This document shows, piece by piece, positions 8,634 to 17,096 of a stretch of DNA of 64,000 nucleotides. Position numbers and translations under genes: made by a program. Source of the DNA: Sediminibacterium sp. Its GTDB lineage: Bacteria; Bacteroidota; Bacteroidia; Chitinophagales; Chitinophagaceae. How positions within the stretch are numbered: the first letter of the stretch is position 1; every line of letters starts with the position of its first letter. The stretch covers positions 1-64,000 of the forward strand of contig JAIYCS010000051.1 in assembly GCA_027487895.1 (NCBI GenBank), in the 5' to 3' direction. Under the pieces are notes generated by a model. That model was not told the DNA's origin and did not search any database. It saw only the letters and a program-made list of their open reading frames with translations.

Positions 8634-9515
8634 ATGGATGCATTTACCATTAAAGATTTAGAGAACCTTTCTGGGATTAAGGCCCATACTATACGCATAT
8701 GGGAACAGCGCTATCAATTCTTGAACCCTTCAAGAACGGATACCAATATTCGTTATTACACCAACGAAGAGCTTATAACCCTGTTAAACATTGCCCTACT
8801 TAACAAGTACGGGTACAAGATTTCCCATATCGATAAGATGAAACCCATCGAAATGAAAGAACGTATTCTTTCATTAACCCAATCGGAAGCACAACTCGAA
8901 AGAATTGTAAATGAACTGATTGAGTGCATGGTGGATCTTCGTATCGAAGATTTTGAATCGGTACTGGATTTCCAGATTACCAGCAAGGGTATCGAAAAAA
9001 CCATCACACAAATTATATTCCCATTCCTTGAAAGAATAGGCATACTATGGGTTACCAGCCGAATCAATCCTGCGCAGGAACACCTTGTTACCAATATTAT
9101 TAGACAAAAGCTGATTGTAGGGATCGAAAAAACTTCACCAGCTTTGCAAGCTAATTCTACAGCCCTCTTATTCTTACCGGAAGGTGAACACCACGAATTG
9201 GGTATCTTATTTATGTATTACTTGCTTAAAGCGCGTGGTGTTAAAGTACTTTATTTGGGTGCCAATGTGCCTATCAAAGACGTGCTCTATGTTGCAGACT
9301 TAAAGGTGCCTACATTTGTATATACGCACTTAACCTCTGTGGCTAGTAACTTTAATTTTGAAAAGTTTTTAACTAAAGTAGGTGCGACCCTTCCAAAATA
9401 CTCGGTGGTGGTGTCTGGTTTACTTACACAAACCTATAAAAAAGGGGTACCAAGCAATGTAAACCTTAAACGTTCTTTACCTGAAGTAATGGACTATTTA
9501 GGCAAGATTGCATAG
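8634..9515 (+). CDS. MerR-family regulator with cobalamin-binding domain (CarH/LitR-like photoreceptor)
   Basis: MerR HTH (FTIKDLENLSGIKAHTIRIWEQRY); W-x9-EH (WVTSRINPAQEH); ExHxxG B12 motif (GEHHELG) followed by GVKVLYLGANVP; upstream of carotenoid genes. Confidence 0.9.
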   Translation: MDAFTIKDLENLSGIKAHTIRIWEQRYQFLNPSRTDTNIRYYTNEELITLLNIALLNKYGYKISHIDKMKPIEMKERILSLTQSEAQLERIVNELIECMVDLRIEDFESVLDFQITSKGIEKTITQIIFPFLERIGILWVTSRINPAQEHLVTNIIRQKLIVGIEKTSPALQANSTALLFLPEGEHHELGILFMYYLLKARGVKVLYLGANVPIKDVLYVADLKVPTFVYTHLTSVASNFNFEKFLTKVGATLPKYSVVVSGLLTQTYKKGVPSNVNLKRSLPEVMDYLGKIA

Positions 9516-9547
9516 TTATCTTCCTCATTTTTCTACAATATTTTCAT

Positions 9548-9570
9548 AAGGAGCTGATAATCAGCACCTT
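9548..9570. terminator. Near-perfect hairpin after the CarH-like gene (terminator or operator)
   Basis: AAGGAGCTGAT-A-ATCAGCACCTT, one mismatch in 11-bp arms, followed by T-rich sequence. Confidence 0.5.
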
Positions 9571-9571
9571 A

Positions 9572-9660
9572 TTTGTTTAATAAATTTTAAAAAAAATTAA
9601 ACAAAAATGATTGCGGGATGATTTTCTTTGTTTAACTTTGGTTTTATAAAATTAAACAAA
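9572..9660 (+). promoter_or_regulatory. Promoter of sigma/carotenoid operon with two tandem inverted repeats
   Basis: TTTGTTTAA at 9572 and 9627, TTAAACAAA at 9597 and 9652; core promoter TTG (9611-9613)-N19-TAACTTTG (9633-9640), matching Bacteroidota TTG/TAnnTTTG. Confidence 0.8.
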
Positions 9661-10161
9661 ATGTCTACCCCCGAATTTAACGAGCTCATCATCAACAACA
9701 CTACATTTTTGAAGCCGTTTGCTTTTACGCTTACGCGTGATAACGAGTCGGCCAAAGACTTAGTTCAAGAAACACTTTTTAGAGCATTAGCTAACAGAGA
9801 TAAATACAATGTGGGCACCAATATTAAAGCTTGGTTGTACACGATCATGCGTAACATTTTTATCAATGATTACCGCAAAAAATCAAAGCAGGCTACTGTA
9901 TTTGATAATACACCAAACGATTTTTTAATTGACAATAACCAAACATCTGTTAGTAATGAGGCCATTGCTAAACTTAATTTAAAAGAAGTGCAAGAAGCCA
10001 TTCATAGCTTACCCATCATTTTTAAAAATCCTTTTTTACTTTATTTTGATGGCTATAAGTACCATGAAATCGCTGATATGTTAAATGAACCGCTTGGTAC
10101 TATCAAAAGTAGAATTCACTTTGCGCGTAAGCTGCTAAAAAATCAGTTGCACCGCTACTAA
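9661..10161 (+). CDS. ECF-type RNA polymerase sigma factor
   Basis: LTRDNESAKDLVQETLFRAL / IKAWLYTIMRNIFINDYRK / YKYHEIADMLNEPLGTIKSRIHFARKLL regions 2 and 4. Start refined to ATG 9661. Confidence 0.93.
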   Translation: MSTPEFNELIINNTTFLKPFAFTLTRDNESAKDLVQETLFRALANRDKYNVGTNIKAWLYTIMRNIFINDYRKKSKQATVFDNTPNDFLIDNNQTSVSNEAIAKLNLKEVQEAIHSLPIIFKNPFLLYFDGYKYHEIADMLNEPLGTIKSRIHFARKLLKNQLHRY

Positions 10162-10184
10162 TTTTTGCTTATTTTTATTAGACT

Positions 10185-11678
10185 TTGAAACAATCTGTTG
10201 TTATTATTGGAAGCGGCTTTGCCGGCTTATCTGCTGCGTCATTTATGGCAAAAGCAGGTTGGGATGTTACCGTTTTGGAAAAACATGAGCAGCCAGGTGG
10301 AAGAGCACGTAGGTATAAGGCCGCCGGTTTTACATTTGACATGGGACCAAGTTGGTATTGGATGCCCGAAGTTTTTGAACGTTATTTTAATCAGTTTAAT
10401 AAGTCGGTTTCTGATTATTACCAGCTTATAAGGCTTGACCCATCTTACCGCGTATATTGGCCTGATGGTCCGGTAGATATTCCTGCTAATTACAATGCCC
10501 TTAAAAATTTATTTGACACCATTGAGCCAGGGGCAGGTCATCAACTCGATTTATTTTTAGCAGAAGCTGCTTATAAATATGAAGTTGGTATTAACAAGCT
10601 CGTGCACAAGCCAGGTCAATCTGTTACCGAATTTTTAGATTGGGAACTCTTTAAAGGCGTTTTTAAACTTGATGTTTTTAATTCCATTAAAAAGCACGTC
10701 GCAAAACATTTTAAAAATCCAAAACTGCGTGAACTCATGGAGTTTCCAGTTTTGTTTTTAGGCGCTTTACCAGAGAACACACCTGCGCTTTATTCGCTTA
10801 TGAATTACGCGGACATTAAAGGCGGTACTTGGTATCCTAAAACAGGGATGTATAATATTGTTGAAGGCATGTATGATTTAGCGGTATCGCTTGGCGTACA
10901 ATTTAAATTTGAACACGAAGTCACTGCTATCGAAGTTGAAAATAAAATAGCAACACGTGTTTGTACCAGTAAAGGAAATTTTGAAGCAGATGTAATTATA
11001 GGTGGCGCCGATTATCACCACATCGAAACCGCGCTGTTGCCTGCTGCGGCTAGGTCTTATAGTGCTGCTTATTGGGATTCACGGGTTATGGCGCCAAGTT
11101 GTCTTCTTTTTTATATTGGACTTAATAAAAAATTAAAAGACGTTCAGCATCATACCTTGTTTTTTGATACATCATTTGACGTGCATGGTGCCGAAATTTA
11201 TACGACAAAATCTTGGCCCACCGATCCGCTTTTTTATATGAGTATCACATCTGTAACAGATGCTACATCGGCGCCAGAAGGTCACGAAAATATGTTTTTA
11301 CTCATGCCTGTGGCAACGGGTTTAGCAGGAGATACGGAAGACGTTCGTGAAAAATATTTAGATCAAATGTTAACCCGTATCGAAAAGAGGCTCGGTCAAT
11401 CTGTTAAGGATGCTATTGTTTATAAAAGGTCTTTTGCGCAATCTGATTTTATATCTGATTATCATGCCTTTAAAGGCAATGCATACGGGCTTGCAAATAC
11501 GTTACTGCAAACGGCTATTTTAAAACCAAGCTGTCGTAGTAAAAAAGTAAAAAATCTTTTTTATACGGGTCAGTTAACAGTGCCGGGTCCGGGCGTGCCG
11601 CCAAGTTTGATTAGTGGTGAAGTGGTGGCTGGACAAGTTGTAAAACATTATTCAACAAATAAAAACAAACAACTATGA
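10185..11678 (+). CDS. crtI: Phytoene desaturase
   Basis: VVIIGSGFAGLSAASFMAKAGWDVTVLEKHEQPGGRA; C-terminal LFYTGQLTVPGPGVPPSLISGEVV; next to crtB. TTG start. Confidence 0.93.
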   Translation: MKQSVVIIGSGFAGLSAASFMAKAGWDVTVLEKHEQPGGRARRYKAAGFTFDMGPSWYWMPEVFERYFNQFNKSVSDYYQLIRLDPSYRVYWPDGPVDIPANYNALKNLFDTIEPGAGHQLDLFLAEAAYKYEVGINKLVHKPGQSVTEFLDWELFKGVFKLDVFNSIKKHVAKHFKNPKLRELMEFPVLFLGALPENTPALYSLMNYADIKGGTWYPKTGMYNIVEGMYDLAVSLGVQFKFEHEVTAIEVENKIATRVCTSKGNFEADVIIGGADYHHIETALLPAAARSYSAAYWDSRVMAPSCLLFYIGLNKKLKDVQHHTLFFDTSFDVHGAEIYTTKSWPTDPLFYMSITSVTDATSAPEGHENMFLLMPVATGLAGDTEDVREKYLDQMLTRIEKRLGQSVKDAIVYKRSFAQSDFISDYHAFKGNAYGLANTLLQTAILKPSCRSKKVKNLFYTGQLTVPGPGVPPSLISGEVVAGQVVKHYSTNKNKQL

Positions 11679-12511
11679 TGAACCTGTTTCATGAAGTGAG
11701 TCAGGATTGTAGTAGAATAACCACCGAAAAGTATAGCACTAGCTTTTCTTCGGCGATTAGATTGTTGCATAAAGACTTACGTACTCCCATTTGTAATATT
11801 TATGGTTTTGTTCGTTTTGCGGATGAAATAGTAGATACTTTTCATGGTTACGATAAGGCCATGTTATTTGAAGAATTTAAGAAAGCAACCTACGATGCTA
11901 TTGAAAGAGGCATTAGTTTAAATCCAATTTTACATAGTTTTCAAATGACCGTTAATCAATATAAAATTGATCATGCACTCATTGATGCTTTTTTATACAG
12001 CATGGAACTTGATTTAGGTAAGCATACCTATGATAGAGCCGGCTACGAAACTTATATTTATGGTAGTGCCGAAGTGGTAGGTCTTATGTGTTTGTATATA
12101 TTTTGCGATGGCAACCAGGCGCAGTATGATGCATTAAAGCCTGCTGCAAAAAGTTTAGGATCTGCATTTCAAAAGGTGAATTTCTTACGTGATGTTAAGG
12201 CCGATTTTGAAGGATTAGACCGTATGTATTTTCCAGATTGCGATTTTGCCAATTTTACACAGGCCGATAAATTAGCTATTGAACAGGATATACAAAAAGA
12301 TTTTGATGAAGCGTATGCAGGTATTTTAAATTTACCCATCAAAGCAAGATTTGGCGTGTATGTTGCTTATAAATATTACTTATCGTTGTTTAAAAAAATA
12401 CAGCGCCTAGAGCCTGCGCATATTTTAGAGTCTCGTATTCGTATACCAGATTATGGCAAGGCCTTTATTCTTGCAAAAGCCGGCATTAGAAGTCAGTTAA
12501 ATATTATGTAA
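11675..12511 (+). CDS. crtB: Phytoene synthase
   Basis: YGFVRFADEIVD, FQKVNFLRDVKADFEGLDRMYFP squalene/phytoene synthase motifs. Confidence 0.93.
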   Translation: MMNLFHEVSQDCSRITTEKYSTSFSSAIRLLHKDLRTPICNIYGFVRFADEIVDTFHGYDKAMLFEEFKKATYDAIERGISLNPILHSFQMTVNQYKIDHALIDAFLYSMELDLGKHTYDRAGYETYIYGSAEVVGLMCLYIFCDGNQAQYDALKPAAKSLGSAFQKVNFLRDVKADFEGLDRMYFPDCDFANFTQADKLAIEQDIQKDFDEAYAGILNLPIKARFGVYVAYKYYLSLFKKIQRLEPAHILESRIRIPDYGKAFILAKAGIRSQLNIM

Positions 12512-12521
12512 AGCCCCCGTC

Positions 12522-13061
12522 ATGATAGAAGAAGTAGTGCTTGTAAACGAAAAGGATGAAGCGGTGGGCGCCATGGAAAAAATGGCTGCGCACGAACAGG
12601 CGATACTTCATAGGGCATTTAGTGTTTTTATTTTCAATAAAAATGGCGATGTATTAATGCAGCAGCGCGCGCATAGTAAATACCATAGCGGAGGTTTATG
12701 GACCAATACTTGTTGCAGTCATCCAAGACCCGGTGAGGAAGTTGTAGCTGCAGCTACTAGAAGGTTACAAGAAGAAATGGGATTTACAACAAATCTTACT
12801 AAAGCATTTGACTTTACCTATAAAGCAGCATTTGAAAATGGGTTAACAGAACATGAGTTTGATCATGTAATTATAGGACAGTATGATGGTGTGGTAAATT
12901 ATAATCCAAACGAAGTAGCCGCATATGCATTTATGCCAGTTCATGAACTAGAACATCAAATACAGGAAACACCAGAACGTTTTACAGCTTGGTTTCATAT
13001 CGCATATCCAAAATTAAAAGCATGGATGGCGCATCCACAAAATAAAATTCATGCAGCCTAA
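12522..13061 (+). CDS. idi: Isopentenyl-diphosphate delta-isomerase, type I
   Basis: HRAFSVFIFNKNGDVLMQQRA, WTNTCCSHPRPGEE, Nudix-like EEMGF. Confidence 0.95.
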   Translation: MIEEVVLVNEKDEAVGAMEKMAAHEQAILHRAFSVFIFNKNGDVLMQQRAHSKYHSGGLWTNTCCSHPRPGEEVVAAATRRLQEEMGFTTNLTKAFDFTYKAAFENGLTEHEFDHVIIGQYDGVVNYNPNEVAAYAFMPVHELEHQIQETPERFTAWFHIAYPKLKAWMAHPQNKIHAA

Positions 13062-14535
13062 AAGAGCGGTTATTATTGGTTCAGGTATTGCAGGACTTGC
13101 GGCTAGTATTAGGTTGGTGGCGCAGGGGTATGAAGTGCATGTATATGAAAAATCAGATAAGCCAGGCGGAAAACTCGGTCATTTTTCTGAAGCGGGGTAT
13201 CAGTTTGATACAGGCCCTAGTTTGTTTACCCAACCACATCAATTAGAGGCCCTACTTGCATTAGTTGGAGAAAAACTATCCGATTATTTTACCTATCAAA
13301 AAATGCCCGTTTCTTGTCATTATTTTTATGAAGACGGAACCGTAATTCATGCTGCTACAGATCCCGAATTATTTGCTCAAGAAGCGCATCTAAAAACGGG
13401 CGAGCCGGTTAGCAACATTAAAAATTATTTAGCTGCTTCCGAAAAATTATACACGCGTATCGGTCAAGTTTTTTTAGACCATTCGTTACATAAGTTTTCT
13501 ACGTTGTTTAAGATTCCGCTTTTGTCGGCGTTACGCGCATTTAAACTGCCCTATGTAACAAAGTCGATGCATAAGCACAACGAAAAGGCTTTTTCTTCTA
13601 AAAAATTAGTGCAACTATTTAATAGGTATGCTACTTATAATGGAAGCAATCCTTATGTGGCACCTAGTATGCTCACTTTAATTGCTCATTTAGAGCATAA
13701 TGAGGGAAGTTTTTATCCTATGGGCGGCATGATTTCAATTACAAACACACTAGTGGCTGTTGCGCAAAAAAAAGGCGTGCAATTCCATTTTAATAGTCCC
13801 GTTCAAAAAATTACAACATCAAATAATAAAGTAACGGGTATAGAGGTTAATGATTGTGGAGTACCCGCTGATATAGTTGTAAGTAACGCGGATGTTTATT
13901 TTACTTACCTAAATTTATTAGGCGAGCCTTCTAAGGCGCAACATATTTTAAAGCAGGAGCGGAGTAGTAGTGCCCTGATTTTTTATTGGGGTATCAAAAA
14001 AGATTTTCCACAGCTTAGTTTGCATAATATTTTTTTTACAGAAAATTATGAAGCCGAGTTTGCACATTTATTTGAGGTAAAAATTCCATTTTCGGATCCT
14101 ACCGTATACATTAATATTACATCGGTGTGTGAGCCAGGTATTCAGGCGCCAGCGGGTAAGCAAAACTGGTTTGTGATGGTGAATGTACCCGCAAACACCG
14201 GTCAAGATTGGACCGCCATTACTGCATCTGTAAAAAAACAAGTACTTGCCAAGCTCGAACGCATGTTGGGTGAGCCCATTGAACCTTTAATTGAAACAGA
14301 AAAAATATTAGATCCTTTATTGATTGAAGCAAAAACGGATTCATATCAAGGGTCTTTGTATGGCACCAGTTCCAATGCCCCCATGGCAGCATTTTTACGT
14401 CATCCTAATTTTAGCAAAGAGTACAAGGGTCTCTATTTTGTGGGTGGCAGTGTACACCCCGGTGGCGGTATTCCGCTTTGTTTAAAAAGTGCAGAAATTA
14501 TGAGTAATTTAGCGGCAAAAGACAGCGTGCTATGA
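13051..14535 (+). CDS. crtD: CrtI-family carotenoid desaturase, likely 3,4-desaturase CrtD
   Basis: AVIIGSGIAGLAASIRLVAQGYEVHVYEKSDKPGGKLG; GLYFVGGSVHPGGGIPLCLKSAEI; second CrtI paralogue, next to CruF-like gene. Confidence 0.75.
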   Translation: MQPKRAVIIGSGIAGLAASIRLVAQGYEVHVYEKSDKPGGKLGHFSEAGYQFDTGPSLFTQPHQLEALLALVGEKLSDYFTYQKMPVSCHYFYEDGTVIHAATDPELFAQEAHLKTGEPVSNIKNYLAASEKLYTRIGQVFLDHSLHKFSTLFKIPLLSALRAFKLPYVTKSMHKHNEKAFSSKKLVQLFNRYATYNGSNPYVAPSMLTLIAHLEHNEGSFYPMGGMISITNTLVAVAQKKGVQFHFNSPVQKITTSNNKVTGIEVNDCGVPADIVVSNADVYFTYLNLLGEPSKAQHILKQERSSSALIFYWGIKKDFPQLSLHNIFFTENYEAEFAHLFEVKIPFSDPTVYINITSVCEPGIQAPAGKQNWFVMVNVPANTGQDWTAITASVKKQVLAKLERMLGEPIEPLIETEKILDPLLIEAKTDSYQGSLYGTSSNAPMAAFLRHPNFSKEYKGLYFVGGSVHPGGGIPLCLKSAEIMSNLAAKDSVL

Positions 14536-15230
14536 GGCTTTTTGTAGAAAAATATAAACTTGCTATTTCTGTTTTTATAGCACTCCTTTTTCACGTGAGT
14601 GGCATGCTTGGTATTTTAATTTCTGACCATGGAGCTTGGTTTGTTTCAAATACGCCACTCAACCTTTGGATTATGTTTGTGCTGCTGCTTTGGAATCAGC
14701 CCAGCTTATCTCCTAAATTTTGGTATTTTTTTATCGCTGCATTTGTTACAGGCATGCTCTCTGAAATAATAGGCGTAAACACAGGTTTATTGTTTGGATC
14801 TTATTTTTACGGAAAGGCAATGGGCCCCGGACTCATGGACGTACCATATACTATTGGTATGAACTGGTTTGTGGTTGTTTTTTGTGCCGGTACTGTTATG
14901 AAAATGTTGCACCGCTGGTTACAGCATCAGTTTTTAAAAGAAGGGGAAGCTGTCCCTAAACGCATAGAGAATCTGGCATTTGTTATTGATGCAGCCCTTG
15001 TGGCGGTTTTATTTGATTGGCTAATGGAGCCTGTTGCTGTAAAACTTGGATTTTGGACCTGGCTATCACTAGATATTCCGGTGTACAATTATGTATGTTG
15101 GTTTATTGTGAGTGCGGGTTTACTGGTTTTATTTAGAAAATGGGAGCAACCTAAAGCCAACCCTTTTGCACTACATTTGTTATGTATTCAAGTGCTGTTT
15201 TTTTTAACACTTCGAAATTATTTACCATGA
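14532..15230 (+). CDS. cruF: Carotenoid biosynthesis membrane protein, CruF-like (carotenoid 1',2'-hydratase)
   Basis: Polytopic DUF422-type protein (SEIIGVNTGLLFGSYFYGKAMGPGLMDVPYTIGMNWFVVVF; DWLMEPVAVKLGFW) inside the crt operon. Confidence 0.78.
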   Translation: MRLFVEKYKLAISVFIALLFHVSGMLGILISDHGAWFVSNTPLNLWIMFVLLLWNQPSLSPKFWYFFIAAFVTGMLSEIIGVNTGLLFGSYFYGKAMGPGLMDVPYTIGMNWFVVVFCAGTVMKMLHRWLQHQFLKEGEAVPKRIENLAFVIDAALVAVLFDWLMEPVAVKLGFWTWLSLDIPVYNYVCWFIVSAGLLVLFRKWEQPKANPFALHLLCIQVLFFLTLRNYLP

Positions 15231-15697
15231 TCTATGTTTTTGTTGCTATAGGCGTTTTTTTGTTGATGGAACCCATTACTTGGGCTACCCATAAATATGT
15301 CATGCATGGCTTTTTATGGTATTTGCATGAAGATCACCACAAGAAAAGCGATGGCTTCTTTGAAAAAAACGACGCCTTCTTTTTAATATTTGCCATTCCA
15401 AGTTGGCTTTGTATTATGCTAGGTAGTATGGCGCAAAATTACTGGTCGGTGGGTATTGGTGCTGGTATCGCCATGTATGGCTTTGCCTATTTTTTAGTGC
15501 ACGAAATAATCATTCACCAGCGTTTTAAATTATTTACCAGATCTAATAATAAGTACATCAAAGCCATTAGATGGGCGCATAAAATGCACCATAAGCATTT
15601 AGGTAAAGAGGATGGCGAAAGTTTTGGTATGCTAATTGTCGCAAAAAAATACTGGGACAAAGTGCGCAAAGAAGAAGCCTTACAAAATCAAGCATAG
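15227..15697 (+). CDS. crtZ: Beta-carotene hydroxylase
   Basis: EPITWATHKYVMHGFLWYLHEDHHKKSDGFFEKND; His clusters; ATGA overlap with cruF stop supports ATG 15227. Confidence 0.9.
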   Translation: MIYVFVAIGVFLLMEPITWATHKYVMHGFLWYLHEDHHKKSDGFFEKNDAFFLIFAIPSWLCIMLGSMAQNYWSVGIGAGIAMYGFAYFLVHEIIIHQRFKLFTRSNNKYIKAIRWAHKMHHKHLGKEDGESFGMLIVAKKYWDKVRKEEALQNQA

Positions 15698-15703
15698 GCT
15701 TTT

Positions 15704-16885
15704 TTGAAATCACAGTACGATTATATCATTACAGGTGCAGGTCTTGCGGGTTTAAGTTTACTTATGCGCATGATGCAGCATCCTTTTTTTGATAATGCTC
15801 AAATTTTGGTGATTGATGCAGCTCAAAAAAATACCAATGACCGAACCTGGTGTTTTTGGGAAAAAGAACCTGATATTTTTGAACCCATCGTAATCAAAAA
15901 ATGGGATCATGTTTCTTTTATTGCACCCACTTATAAAAGTGAATTGAACTTATCGCCCTTTGTTTATAAAATGATTAGGGGAATTGATTTATATACGCAT
16001 GTATTATCGCTCGCTGCCAGTAAATCAAATATTACATTTTGTACAGAATCTGTTTTGTCGGTTCAAACGACACAAACTGGAGCTAGGGTTCAGCTCAAAA
16101 ATCAAACACTTACCGCCAATAAAGTTTTTAATAGCATTTTATTTGAACCAGTAAATGTGCTGGCGCAAAAGTCTTCTGATTATTTTTTATGGCAGCATTT
16201 TAAAGGCTATGAAATAAAAACGGAAACCCCTGTTTTTAACGATTCGGTAGCCACACTCATGGATTTTACCGTAGATCAATCAAAGGGCACTACGTTTATG
16301 TATGTAATGCCTACTTCTAGTACTACCGCACTTGTAGAATATACGTTGTTTACAGAAAATTTATTAGCAGACAAGGATTACAACGAAGCCATACAGGCCT
16401 ATATTCAAAAAACATATGGCGCCGTGGTGTATAGTATAACACATCAAGAATTTGGTCAAATACCTATGACTAATTTTGCTTTTTCTGTTGGTGCTGGAAA
16501 CATCATTAACATGGGTGTTGCTGGTGGTCAGGTAAAAGGAAGCAGTGGTTATGCATTTCATTTTGTTCAAGAAAAAACAAAAGCGATTATAGCTGATGTA
16601 GTGGCCGGCAAAAATCCATTAAGGACGCTGGGTTTTTCTCAAAAAAAGTTTAGCCTGTACGACGCCGTATTACTTAGGGTATTACAAGACAAAAAATTAG
16701 ATGGCGCTACTATTTTCACTCAAATATTTTCTAAAAATCCACCAGACCGTGTATTTCGTTTTTTAAACAACGAATCTTCACTACTTGACGATTTGCACAT
16801 AATGGCATCTGTGCCAACGCATATTTTTTTACCAGCCGCACTATATGCTTTACTGGGTGTAAAGCGGCGGCGAGGCCTTAATTAA
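15704..16885 (+). CDS. crtY: Lycopene cyclase
   Basis: YDYIITGAGLAGLSLLMRM, DRTWCFWE, FMYVMPTSSTTALVEYTLF, AGGQVKGSSGYAF. TTG start. Confidence 0.9.
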   Translation: MKSQYDYIITGAGLAGLSLLMRMMQHPFFDNAQILVIDAAQKNTNDRTWCFWEKEPDIFEPIVIKKWDHVSFIAPTYKSELNLSPFVYKMIRGIDLYTHVLSLAASKSNITFCTESVLSVQTTQTGARVQLKNQTLTANKVFNSILFEPVNVLAQKSSDYFLWQHFKGYEIKTETPVFNDSVATLMDFTVDQSKGTTFMYVMPTSSTTALVEYTLFTENLLADKDYNEAIQAYIQKTYGAVVYSITHQEFGQIPMTNFAFSVGAGNIINMGVAGGQVKGSSGYAFHFVQEKTKAIIADVVAGKNPLRTLGFSQKKFSLYDAVLLRVLQDKKLDGATIFTQIFSKNPPDRVFRFLNNESSLLDDLHIMASVPTHIFLPAALYALLGVKRRRGLN

Positions 16886-16935
16886 TACGGGCGGGTATTT
16901 GCAATTCATTTATTTTTGCTGCCCACCTTGCAATT

Positions 16936-17007
16936 GGCCTCGTAGTACAATGGATAGTATAAGAGTTTCCGAAGCTCCAGATTCAGGTTCGATTCCTGAC
17001 GAGGCCA
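16936..17007 (+). tRNA. tRNA-Arg (CCG)
   Basis: Acceptor GGCCTCG/CGAGGCC, anticodon loop TTCCGAA, T-arm GGTTCGATTCC. Confidence 0.88.
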
Positions 17008-17096
17008 CTAACAATCTTTTCTTTTTCTTCTATTTTTTGCCACTAATTAAGTAATATTAAGGACTCAATTTGAGTTCATCTATACTTATTTGTTGT

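Noticed and set aside
16936-17007. tRNA-Arg as an integration site
   Set aside because: The flanks are the crt operon and xylB; no attachment-site duplicate of the tRNA 3' end or recombinase noticed.
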